Below are positions 10,655-20,067 of a stretch of DNA of 25,217 nucleotides, in pieces (position 1 is the stretch's first letter; the number at the start of each line of letters is the position of its first letter). The position numbers and the translations under genes were made by a program. The DNA is from Dioszegia crocea. Taxonomy: Eukaryota; Basidiomycota; Tremellomycetes; Tremellales; Bulleribasidiaceae. Below the pieces are notes generated by a model that was given only the letters and a program-made list of their open reading frames with translations, was not told the DNA's origin and searched no databases. The stretch is from assembly GCA_001600615.1 (NCBI GenBank), contig BCKK01000015.1, positions 1 to 25,217 on the forward strand, given 5' to 3'.

Positions 10655-11806
10655 ATGGCGGAAGAATCAGATCGTGAGCTAGCAAGCATTCCACAGTTAC
10701 AGGATTTAGCTGACGAACACGTAGCAACCCTTTCGGCACTCCTCGACCTCCTCCGTCGCCTGCCTCCAACTCAGGTCGAATCCAACGTGACCACGCTATG
10801 CGATCTATGTCCGGACTACGCCGATGATTTACTGGGGAATGTCGATCAGCCGCTAATTGTTTGTAAAGACGCTGGAGGCGGGCGGGAGTTTCTAGGATGT
10901 GATTATAATCGTGATGGAGAGAGTTTCCGGTATGTCCGCTTTTCGACACGGGGGAGTAATCACATTTGGGCTGATAAGCCAGCTCGCCATGGACCAATGC
11001 GTACCTACCTACCGCTACCGATGGCCCTCTCCCGTCTGCCAAATTGAGGCAACTGGAGCAAAGTCTAAATGGGGCTTTCGACACGTATCGCGAAATGTAC
11101 TTTGAGGGCGGGATATCGAGTGTGTATCTGTGGGATTTGGAAGATGGGGATGCGAAAGATGTGATGTTTGCCGGTGTGGTATTGTTGAAGAAGAGTGAGT
11201 TGTCTTTTGGAGCAATTCATACTGATATTTAGCACTGTCGAATGATGATGACCTCTCACCTTCTGGATCATGGGATTCACTCCATGTGTTTGAATGTCAA
11301 GAACGGGGCAGGTCAGCAAAGTATAAGTTGACAAGTACCGTCATGCTTGTACTCAACACGGCGACATCGGCTAAGGCGGAGGGGAAGGGTATTGAGGGCG
11401 CCGAGGGGAAAGGGGGAGTGACGTTGAGCGGGAGTATGACTAGGCAGGTGAGTGCAAGGGATTTGTGGTGCTTCCTGAGTGAAATCCTGATCTTGCAGAC
11501 CGAGGTGGATTATCCCTTGACAACAAGTGCGGCGCATATACCTAACATAGGGAGGATGGTAGAGGATATGGAGTGAGTATTGGCCCACCTTCGGATCTAC
11601 TTTTTGGTCTTGAAGCATGACAGAAGGCACAGTATCCAGGCTGATGGGGCAGAATCAAAATGCGTAATCTACTCTCTGCGGTGTACTTCGGCAAGACAAA
11701 AGATGTCATCAATGATCTACGCAGTCAGAGTGGGTTGGAAGTGAAGAGTAAGGAGGATATGTTACGGGCAGAACTGGCAGGGAGGCTCGGGGCAAGAAAG
11801 CAGTAG
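10655..11806 (+). CDS. CAP2: F-actin capping protein subunit beta
   Basis: Forms with the alpha subunit the CapZ-type heterodimer that caps actin filament barbed ends, in cortical actin patches. Five exons: 10655-10929, 10983-11194, 11233-11447, 11499-11572 and 11653-11806; 309 aa, slightly longer than the usual 270-290. Family segments in order: [38 protein letters not shown] (assembled across intron 1), [53 protein letters not shown] and [19 protein letters not shown] loop rich in K, E and G (about residues 195-215) accounts for the extra length. Convergent with the LACTB2-like gene, with 165 bp between stop codons. Confidence 0.97.
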
Positions 11807-11971
11807 CATTGTGTACTGGCAGGAACAAGATCTGTTTGATCTGAATGAGTATGTATATTTAGGGACTTGGAAATTGTTCCTGAAAATCCCCAAGGGGAGT
11901 ACGACTGAATTGTCACAATGTATCGTCAAATATTGACAAGTGCATACTGATACAATCCAACTTCCTCGCGC

Positions 11972-13856
11972 TCATTCCTTCTCCTCACCAACAATCTCCC
12001 ATCCCTCCACAGCTTCAATGTCCCCAACGACCATATCCACAATCTTGGGCAACTGCACAGTGACCTTGCGGACCTTCTTGTCCTGCTCCAATTTCTCCAA
12101 GTGCGCCAAAACGGGCCGCTGCGCTGCAAATATCAACGGCTCGCTGGTCGTATCGTAGATCAAGCGAGTGAGGAGGGAGAGAGTGATTCCGGGGCTATCA
12201 AATTCAAGATGGCGCACGTCCTCCTTATCCTCGTCGTCACTCTCATCCTTCTCATCATGATCTTTTTTCCCCTTCTTCTCATCGTCCTTCTCCTTTACCT
12301 TCGCCTCCTCTGTCTTCTTCTTGACGACATACGGTTTGCCCGACATCAATTCCTTCTTCTCCTTGTGCTCTTTCTCCGCTTGCGCCTTCTTTCGCGCAAA
12401 GAAGTCTTGGACACGCCCTTTCAGTCCGCCCGGTCCAGCTTGGTCGACTGCGAGGGAGGTAAGAAGCGCGATGATTTGTTCTTCTCGTAATTGTCGGTGG
12501 GCGATGTAGGCCTGGATATGGGCGGCGGAGGCGGCCGGGCCGGAGATGTGCGTACCGTGCGCTGGGTAGAGGGTCTGGGGTTTGATAGCGAGGAGGGTCT
12601 TGAGTGAGAACATGTCTGGGAGTTAGCGATGAACTTAGTGCGAGGTAGGACCAAGGAACGGAATGGGTCAAAAAGTGAAGGTACAGCGGAGCGAAGTTCG
12701 AGCAAAGGTAACCAGTCCCACGATGCAAATCACCGACTTACAAGCGCTCAGATCGGTAAAGATCGTCGTCCCCTCTCCCAGCACTGTATCTCCCGTAAAA
12801 ACCCCCTTCTCTCCTTCGCACATCACCAGACTGACTGAGTCGTGGGTATGCCCAGGCGTCTTGAGACACCGTACACTGACCCTCGCAATCTCCGGCACCT
12901 CGCTCCATTTGGGTTTCCCCTCTTTGTCATGCTTGAGCAAATGTCGATACTTGGGGTCAATGATGGAAATCATCAGACCGGGCATGATAGGGTGTAGGGG
13001 CTGGAACGGGGAGAAGGGAGTGTACAGGCCGTGTGGCAAGTTATTGACCAAAGCGGCATCGGTAGTAGGTCGATCACGATCCGAAATTGTCAATTGCAAT
13101 TCGTCTGGAGAGGGCATTTTCCAAATTCGTGGAGGGGGTAATTTGAGCTTGGCGAGTTCCTTCAAGAGAGTAGGGAGAGCACCGACGTGATCCAAGTGAC
13201 GATGAGTGAGGATGATGTGTTCGACAACGGGGAATGGACGTTCGGCATCGGGACTCTGTGTGACCCATCCGGATCCAGGACCGTACTCTGCCAAATCGGC
13301 AGGGTCGCATCGGGGGTTTGCAGCTCGATCAGCGAGTACGCCCGCCTTCACCTCGGCCACCGGGATGTCTTTAGGGACGTAGGAAAGGGACTCGACAGCG
13401 TACCCTGACTCAAAGTGGGTTTCGCGAATACCGGACTCGAGAGCGAGGTGGTGCAAATGTGTGAGGACTAAGTCGACGTATTGCGTCGCGGTGTGTGGAG
13501 AGGAGGTATCGATCAGGATGATGGGTGCGTTGGGGGATGAGGGCGGTTGGAGGAGGTAGGAGTTTGTGCCTTGGAGAGTCATTTGACTGGGGTTTTGCCC
13601 AAGGATACGAGTCACATGTGCGGAGAGCTGGAAGTCAGCAACGACCTTCATGATGTGGAGAGGTGAGAGTGTCAAATGTGAGCAGCGTGTCATGCTGAAG
13701 ATTGATCCGGGAGCCAAACACTCTTCCCATCCGAATGACCCGACGGTATTGCTATGTCGATCCAACGTCTGCACTCACCTTGACTACATCGCTCAATCGC
13801 TCATAATCTCCCAAAGTCCTCGCCTTGGTGGCATCATGCTGAAATTCAGTCGGCAT
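11972..13856 (-). CDS. LACTB2: LACTB2-like metallo-beta-lactamase fold hydrolase
   Basis: Metallo-beta-lactamase superfamily; animal LACTB2 is a single-strand RNA endonuclease of mitochondria, and activity here is inferred from the family. Three exons: 13856-13779, 13627-12742 and 12615-11972; 535 aa against about 290 in human. Seen: VTRILGQNPSQMTLQGTN (31-48), the zinc motif HRHLDH (168-173), TPGHTH (H286), FTGDTVLGEGT (D306) and YPAHGTH (H341), then AHRQLREEQI and a winged-helix-like C-terminus. An insertion of about 80 residues lies before the zinc motif, and a second, extremely Lys/Glu/Asp-rich one spans about 389-460. Start set at 13856, since its 26-residue exon splices in frame to the conserved N-terminal strand; an ATG at 13651 lies inside intron 1. 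Confidence 0.94.
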
Positions 13857-13925
13857 CGTTACAGCTGTAAGATTTGTTGCTGCTTTTGCTTTTTGGCGGT
13901 CTTTTGAATTCGACGTAGAAGCTGA

Positions 13926-13932
13926 GTATATA
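13926..13932 (-). promoter_or_regulatory. Candidate TATA box of the LACTB2-like gene
   Basis: TATATAC on the minus strand, 70 bp upstream of the start codon at 13856. Confidence 0.45.
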
Positions 13933-14259
13933 ACTCTAATTGCTGACAGACTGACAGAGTGACAGTGCGACCATGACCGATTGCCCGTCCCGACCCCTGG
14001 CCTGACTACCGGGATAGTATAGCGGAGCGCCAGAGGGGTTGGACGTGAAAGGAGCAGCGTAGAGTAGGCGGACCCTACCGCCGGATTTCCACGTATCGGT
14101 ACCTTTGAGCTGTACAGTGTGGCTTGGGAGAGACCACCACAAAGGGACAGGGGGTCGAGTAGCACGGCAAGATGGGGTAGCAGCAAGGGGTCTCTCCTCC
14201 TTTGTCGCCCACAAAGAAGTCGGATATAGCCGAGAACGGAGATCTCCCCCTTGTCCGCT

Positions 14260-14278
14260 AATGTGGAGTCTCCACATT
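14260..14278. promoter_or_regulatory. 19 bp palindrome, possible dimeric factor site
   Basis: AATGTGGAG, a central T, then CTCCACATT: two perfect 9 bp arms. It lies 124 bp upstream of the LTP1 TATA box, where an upstream activating or repressing site would be expected. The binding factor is unknown. Confidence 0.5.
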
Positions 14279-14312
14279 TTGCCACCGGGTAAATACAAAT
14301 CCTAATGGAAAC

Positions 14313-14342
14313 TCTACAAATCGATGATGGGTTTCTACAAAT
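14313..14342 (+). repeat. Spaced direct repeat TCTACAAAT
   Basis: TCTACAAAT occurs at 14313-14321 and 14334-14342, 21 bp from start to start (two helical turns), between the palindrome and the LTP1 TATA box. Possibly paired factor sites. Confidence 0.4.
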
Positions 14343-14401
14343 ACCTTCTCGCCTTCCCTGTCCCATCTTCGGAGCTCTCTTCCGTACTGAAAAGTCCACT
14401 G

Positions 14402-14409
14402 TATATAAG
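14402..14409 (+). promoter_or_regulatory. TATA box of LTP1
   Basis: TATATAAG, 160 bp upstream of the LTP1 start codon. Confidence 0.55.
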
Positions 14410-14568
14410 CTAGAGGTCGCCGCTTTCGCCTCTTCGAATTGTACAACTCCCAGATCGCAATTTCAGAAACGTCTTTGTTTCAAGATCACTTATCGGACCA
14501 GCGGCCCGACGTTTCACTCGCTTTCAACTTCCAGTCTATCGACACATAGTCACGCGACCTCAGCTATC

Positions 14569-15631
14569 ATGCCTGGCCAGATCCGGAATGTGAGCGTGTT
14601 GATGGTGTGTCTAGGGTACATTTAAGCTTCCTTGGCCCGCCTGGACTCGCCTCCAGAATGTCAGAAAGGTCTGTAGCTGACACTCGCAGGAAGTAAGTGA
14701 AGCTCTCTTGGCTGATCCGGCACCGGGTCTACAGCTCCGAGACGCTTTGTCCTGTGCTCATCTACTGACTGAACTCTACGCTGACGGTATCGTAGTATCT
14801 GGTGAGCTATTTTCTCTTTGATCCAGGTAGCGAGAGGCCAAGCTGACGTATTTCAGCCGATCACCTATGGCCGAAGCTGTCCTGAACCATCAAATATCCA
14901 CAAGACCCAACTTCTCGGAGAAGTTTAGGGTCACTGTGGACTCTGCAGGGACGGGCGCGTATCACGAGGGCGATGAGGCAGATGAGCGGTAGGTTTCTTC
15001 ATTATCCCCCTCAATCAGGAAGGACAGCGCTGATGATAATAGGACGATAGAAACGTGCAAGAAGGTCCGTTCTCTGATCGGTCATCTCGCTAGTGACTCG
15101 AAGCTGACCCTATACAGCACGCTGTGCCTATCTCATGTCGTGCTCGCCCGATCAAATCGTCAGATTATGATAAATTCGATTATATCCTAGCTATGGATAA
15201 CTCAAAGTGAGTCTTTCCCCCTATCCCTCTATTGTCACATGTACAGCCACATTCGCGAGCATACTTCTCCTTCACTCTGACCAGAGCTAATTATCAGTCT
15301 CCAAACCCTTCTCTATCGCAAACCAGCCACGTCCAAAGCGCACATTTCCCTCTTTGGCGCCTTTGACCCCGCTCTCCACCTCCCAACCCCTTCGGCAGGC
15401 CAGACGCACAACCACGCTCACGCCCACTCTACACGCGCAAGGCCCAAGGCTCAGCCTATCGTCGATCCTTACTATGATGGCGTATCAGGCTTCGAGCAGG
15501 CTTATTGGCAGTGCGCCAAATTTGCGTCGGGCTTTCTGGACTTTTTGGAGGGAGGCGAGCAGCATGCGCAGGTCAATGGTCATCAGGGTGAAGGGGCCAA
15601 GAAGGAGGTGTTGGATGCGATGGGTGCTTAG
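14569..15631 (+). CDS. LTP1: Low-molecular-weight protein tyrosine phosphatase
   Basis: Cytosolic phosphatase acting on phosphotyrosine and small aryl phosphates. Seven exons: 14569-14615, 14690-14692 (3 nt), 14796-14801 (6 nt), 14857-14988, 15043-15064 (22 nt), 15118-15206 and 15298-15631; 210 aa. Spliced, they give the P-loop CLGNICRS with nucleophile C14, C19 and R20, then PMAEAV, DSAGTGAYH and the general-acid motif DPYY (D156). No single open frame contains the P-loop: exon 1 ends in GG, GAA and TATCTG are micro-exons, and exon 4 begins with C. The introns around them end in AG and carry CTGAC 6-22 nt before the acceptor. Human and yeast homologues are about 160 aa; the excess is a His/Arg-rich insertion near 134-152 and a C-terminal tail after residue 184. 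Confidence 0.94.
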
Positions 15632-15867
15632 ATGGGTTAACGGAGAAAAGAGGGTAGGGCGAGGGAGGAGGGAGGGGTTTGTAGTCCTATTTGACCTGTT
15701 GAGACATTCGATACTCTTTTCCGCATCTAGACAGTATAGATATAGCGAGTTGCAAATCAGCCTGACTCGTATCCGCTTGAGCAACAGCCCGAAGTCTACA
15801 CGGATAGGTTCGAACAGTGTTATATACGATGTAAGCAGCCCTTATGTACTGTTAAGCCTTATCAAGC

Positions 15868-15893
15868 CAGTCTCCGCCAGTCTGGAGCAGTCT
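15868..15893 (+). repeat. CAGTCT triplet with 10 bp period
   Basis: CAGTCT begins at 15868, 15878 and 15888, one helical turn apart. It may be a small factor-binding array or chance. Confidence 0.35.
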
Positions 15894-16255
15894 GGTCGGC
15901 ATTCCTCAGAAGACATGTGCCTTTGGACGAAACAGTGTGAAATAAGACCCCTGTCAACTGCCACACTCTGCACCGTATATCCGATGTTCGACGGGACTTT
16001 GCTGGAGTGGATATGCCACTTTGGGATATAATGCCTCTGGATCCAACGTCGGCGGCAGACTGTGGCAGGGGTCCTCCTTAACTCTGTCAATTGAACCGAT
16101 TCGGTCTTTCCAATGTGACTTGTCGAATCGCATCTCATCCCATGAGCTTCGCGGTGTGATACTTACGAAAGCTTACGAGTTTGCGAAGAGTTTATTCAGT
16201 CTTTCAGCCCCTTTCAGCTGACGCCAAGGCGGGCCGTGTTGTGCCATGATACTTG

Positions 16256-16263
16256 TATATAAG
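16256..16263 (+). promoter_or_regulatory. TATA box of the secreted protein gene
   Basis: TATATAAG, 132 bp upstream of the start codon at 16388 and identical to the LTP1 TATA box. A pyrimidine-rich leader follows it. Confidence 0.6.
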
Positions 16264-16387
16264 CAGAGCCGTTGTAGGCCTTTGTTGTTTCTCCACTAGT
16301 CCCCCAGCCTGTATCTCTTCCCCTTCACACCTCTCCCTCCCTTCACACTCCCACCGCAAGGTCGAAACCACATACATACCACCTACA

Positions 16388-17046
16388 ATGATGCTCCTTT
16401 CCCTCCTACCCGTTCTCTCCCTCCTCCTCACCCTCACACCCTCCGCGGCGGCGCCTGCTCCTATCCCTGCATCCGATCGCCCAGACCTACAGAGGCGGCA
16501 GGCTACCCGGTCCGACGTCATAGCTCGCCAGCAGCGCGGGCCAGCCAGAAGGCAAGAGGCGTCTCCGGTACCACCCCCAGTCTGCGCAGGCAGCAATCCT
16601 TTTGGTACCGAGATTTACGCCGTGTACACCGACGGTTACCCTGCGTACCTGGACACTCTAGCCGGCCCCTTGACCGCAGCAGATCAACAAGCGTGTAATG
16701 TCCTGTGCTCTGCTAATGCAGGTGAGTCGATCTCTCGACGTCACACGCAACCGCGCAAGTCAGAGACTGACTCGTCCAGGTTGCCAGAGCACAGACTTCG
16801 GGGCCGGCCTCTGCTTCTTGGATTTGGTAGATCCCCAGAGCAAAGAAGTCATTGCTGCACAGGGTGTCAGTGGTAGCGTACGTGGCGTCACTTGTGCCAC
16901 TGCCGAATACACCCGTGAGCCACTCTTGCCTGTAGCCTGGCCTGGGAGTCTGATCGTTGTCTCACCAGCCATACGAGCTCACAGGTGTACGTTGCTGACG
17001 CAAAACAGTGCCTGAGGGCGTGACTTGCTGCAATGCTCGCGCGTGA
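16388..17046 (+). CDS. Small secreted cysteine-rich protein, function unknown
   Basis: Not a family I recognise. Three exons: 16388-16721, 16780-16914 and 17009-17046; 168 aa. Residues 1-22 form a classical signal peptide (Leu-rich core ending PSAAA). Two dibasic sites, R36-R37 and R54-R55, resemble Kex2 processing points, which suggests a pre-pro-protein with a mature chain of about 113 residues. All eight cysteines lie after the second site (66, 103, 107, 113, 123, 150, 163, 164), an even number ending in a CC pair, as in disulfide-rich extracellular proteins. The last acceptor (17007-17008) was chosen because the preceding intron then has a CTGAC branch site and the C-terminus keeps the CC pair; the earlier AG at 16983-16984 would end the protein after four codons. 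Confidence 0.82.
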
Positions 17047-17274
17047 TCTGCGGTGGCGGACCAGCGGCCACCACGTTGTGCCAGCGGGATCAGGGCGGGA
17101 GACTTGCGGCCGCAATGGGATTTTACTATCTTTAGGACATTATTGGTTTCAGATTGATGTTGTTCGGCATCAGTTTTGCGAAGTTGGCAGCGTATGTGCG
17201 ATCAAGGACATTAGCACCATGAATGTTGGTTTCGAAACATACGGGCTTCCACTTCTGAAGAATCATACATATGA

Positions 17275-19737
17275 TCATATCCCGTCCCTTTTCTTAGAAG
17301 GCGGTTCGATTGAGCCCCCTTGATCCCGTTTGGATGACTTCAGCCAATTCCGCTCCGGCCTAGACCCTTGTCCTTGTCCTGCCGATCCCTCCCCCTGTCT
17401 CTGATCCTCACCCGGGACTTGATCCGGCATAAGGATCTGTTGGCCCCCTGAGTCCCGAGCACCGCCAAGCTGAGGCTCCAAGCCCGCCTGGGTACCCATC
17501 GCGTGGGCCCCAGCCAGCCCAATCCTAAACTGAGGCATTCCCAATGACACAATAGATCCGCCCGGCCTCGGTGCCGATGGACCTGCCGTAGTGCGGCTGA
17601 CCGATTGAGGACGGGTACCTGGGAAAGCACCCGGCATAGCGATTTCCGATCCATTCTGGGATGTGTAGCCTTCATCTTCGTTTCGGAGAGTTTGGCCGGT
17701 AGGGATTTTATCGTTCGCGCGTTTGGTGCGTGCTATACCGCCGAGGACGAGTGCGCCCGTATGCCATCCCGAGGCTGTGATGGCGAAGACAAACACCTTG
17801 CCCGCGTCATCTTCACTGACTGTCCCCTTTGCCTCTTTGACTTCTCCGACGCCAGACCCAAACTCCACCCGCTTAGGTTCCGTCACCACCTCGCCTCTGG
17901 TACCCAGGTCGCCCAAGCCCAGTTGACCCGCACTGCCCTGACCCCAAGTCCACATTTCCCCTTGACTCGTCAAAGCCGCAAAGTGGTAATCACCAATAGC
18001 GACCTGAATGACGCCCTTGCCCTGCAGTCCAGGTAAAGGGTCCGGTCGGAAGCGGCGTCCGAACTCGCGGTGTTCTGTGTCGGCGGGCAGACGGGCGTGA
18101 TAGACTCGAGAGGGAGTAGGTGTGGAGTAGGAAGTCAAGGATGTGAATTGGGCGGTGATGTGCGAGACTTGGGGTGATGAGAAATGTATGAGCTGGTGGT
18201 GTCAGTTGACTGAACTGAAATTGAAAGAGCCAGAACTTACATATTCCCACTCAAATTCCCTGTTCTCCTGGACGAGCCTGAACCAGACCTCCCCATTGGC
18301 CTTGAGAGCGACAACAAACCCTTGTCCACTGGCGATTTTGACGACTCTCTCCGCTTCGTCCTTCGCTTCTTGTCCCTGACTTGCTTCCCACGCATCCCAC
18401 TCGGCTTCCTTCCCCTTCAACTCATCTCCCAAATGACCCAAATCTTCCCAATGAGGCCGTTCTGGCAACCTTTCCAATTCAACGACAACGTCCCCAGCGA
18501 CCGCACCCCATTTCACCGCCCTTGACTCGTCTCCGTTCTCCTTGACCCCCAAAGGCCCGTTCATGTTCTCCTCGTGTGTCAGTCCGGCAGTGTAAGCCCC
18601 GGAGAAGGGGTACCAGACGTATATTTTGCCACTGGATGTGAGGCAGGCAGAGTGGGACCATCCTGTAGAGAGCTGAACGATGTGATGGGGACGACGTCTT
18701 GAACCTGGATTGGCAGGTGACGTGAGGGCGGGGGACAAATGACGATAGGCCTATATCGTTAGCTAAATATCCTCCTCGACAAGTTCGCAAGCTCTTCCGC
18801 TATTCAGCGGAGCTTCGTGTGGCATGAGGGGTATTGACATACCCTTCCCCAGTCTCGCATCTCCCAAATCAGATTGTCTTCATCCAGGATCATCATGTGA
18901 CACCGTCCGACCGAGATAGCTTCAGCTCGACATGGGAGTGGAATAGGCGTAGGCTCCGGTACACGCTCGTGCTTATCTGCCCATGATGCCGATCGGAATG
19001 CAGGTAGATCGCCATCTAGCTGACCTGTAAAGTCAGCTTACTGCCAACCCAGTCTTTGAGACCTCAAAAGGCTTTCCCCAGTATACTATGGCTAGATGAA
19101 CTTACCCCATACCCACACCCTCCCTTGCATATCCCTAGCGGCAAAGCTCCAACCACCAGCGTGCATCTCCACAATCCCCAATCTCCGTTCCCCCTGCTCC
19201 TTGTCATACCCTTCCTTGCCCACATTACCTCCAGCAACTCTCTCCCTCTCCCCTCTCAAATCTCCGCCAAGCCTATCGACCCATCGTCGACCCGTCCCGC
19301 CAAATTGACCAGCGAGCGATTCTGGTCGAGTAACTTTCCGACTGTATCGCACCACTCTCCCTCCCTGTGGGCCTCTCATCTCTGGTAGACCCAGTCTATC
19401 GTTATCTGCGGATCCCCAGACGTATGGCTCGGGGTGAGACAGGCCGATGTAGAGGCGCTTGGACCATCCTGATCCGGGAGAAGCGGGAGCGAGGGTGTGG
19501 GGGTTATAAGAGAATGTCAGGCGGGTACGGTGGAGCCAGTGAGACTCATCATTCTGTAGTGTCAGCCTGAGGGCAGGCAGGAATGTGTAAGAGGAGACCT
19601 ACGCAGATTGAGTGCAGAGTCTTGTTTGTCTGACTTAACGAAAGGAGGTCTTTGATCGCTAGGACTGGGAGGAGGCGTTCCAGGAGGATTTCGGGAGGGA
19701 GGTCGGTAAATGAAGCTTTTGGCTGGGGGTCTGACAT
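17275..19737 (-). CDS. SAF1: F-box protein with RCC1-like repeats (SAF1-like)
   Basis: Substrate-recognition subunit of an SCF ubiquitin ligase by family; yeast Saf1 combines an F-box with RCC1 repeats and targets vacuolar and other hydrolase precursors, but the target here is unknown. Five exons: 19737-19603, 19553-19106, 19024-18843, 18750-18241 and 18192-17275; 730 aa. The F-box is at about residues 9-46 (FTDLPPEILLERLLPVL then LSLSQTNKTLHSIC). RCC1-type blades are marked by PYVWGSADNDRLGL, GRVWVWG, WSHSACLTSSGKIYVW, GFVVALKANGEVW and HFAALTSQGEMWTWGQGSAG with GQLGLGD after it. The last 150 residues are Gly/Gln/Ser-rich and probably disordered, ending in basic clusters. Start chosen at the ATG adjacent to the F-box; an upstream in-frame ATG at 19833 has no similarity. 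Confidence 0.9.
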
Positions 19738-20067
19738 GATGTATTGTAGTTGCTGTCCACTGCGAAGTAGGGTGATGTGAGATGAGTGATTGATGTGACG
19801 AAGCAAGGAATGCGGTGTTGTCGAAGCTTGCAAGTCGATGACGTCAGCAGTGATTCCAAGGATGTGATGCAGCTCTTCTTCACGCCTAGCACCACCTTTC
19901 TCAGCTAGTTAGTTAGCAAACACGGACCTTTTATAGCTGGATCTATGCACTCGACCGCTACCTGCACGTCGGGATGACGCAAAGAGAAGGGCTCGATACA
20001 AGACGCGTGCATGCTAATGGGCAATTATACTGTATCTACTCTCTGTTGAGACACAATGTCCAGCTGA
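19738..20067. other. Intergenic: SAF1-like promoter and 3' flank of the AIFM2-like gene
   Basis: 330 bp without a gene, holding the TATA box of the SAF1-like gene. Confidence 0.6.
19927..19935 (-). promoter_or_regulatory. TATA box of the SAF1-like gene
   Basis: TATAAAAGG on the minus strand, a near-ideal consensus, 190 bp upstream of the start codon at 19737. Confidence 0.6.

Larger units (their letters stand above)
13857..14568. other. Divergent intergenic region, LACTB2-like / LTP1
   Basis: 712 bp without a supported gene. It holds a candidate TATA box for each flanking gene, a 19 bp palindrome and a spaced direct repeat, listed separately. Confidence 0.6.
15632..16387. other. Intergenic: LTP1 3' flank and promoter of the secreted protein gene
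   Basis: 756 bp with no gene I can support. The first part is the 3' flank of LTP1; the last 130 bp hold a TATA box and a CT-rich leader. Confidence 0.55.

Noticed and set aside
13752..14399. 215-codon minus-strand frame upstream of the LACTB2-like gene
   Set aside because: Only its last part is used, as exon 1 from 13856. The upstream portion is promoter with a TATA-like box and shows no similarity.
15354..16031. 225-codon plus-strand frame beginning inside LTP1
   Set aside because: Its first part is an alternative frame of LTP1 exon 7, whose correct frame carries DPYY; the rest is low-similarity intergenic sequence.
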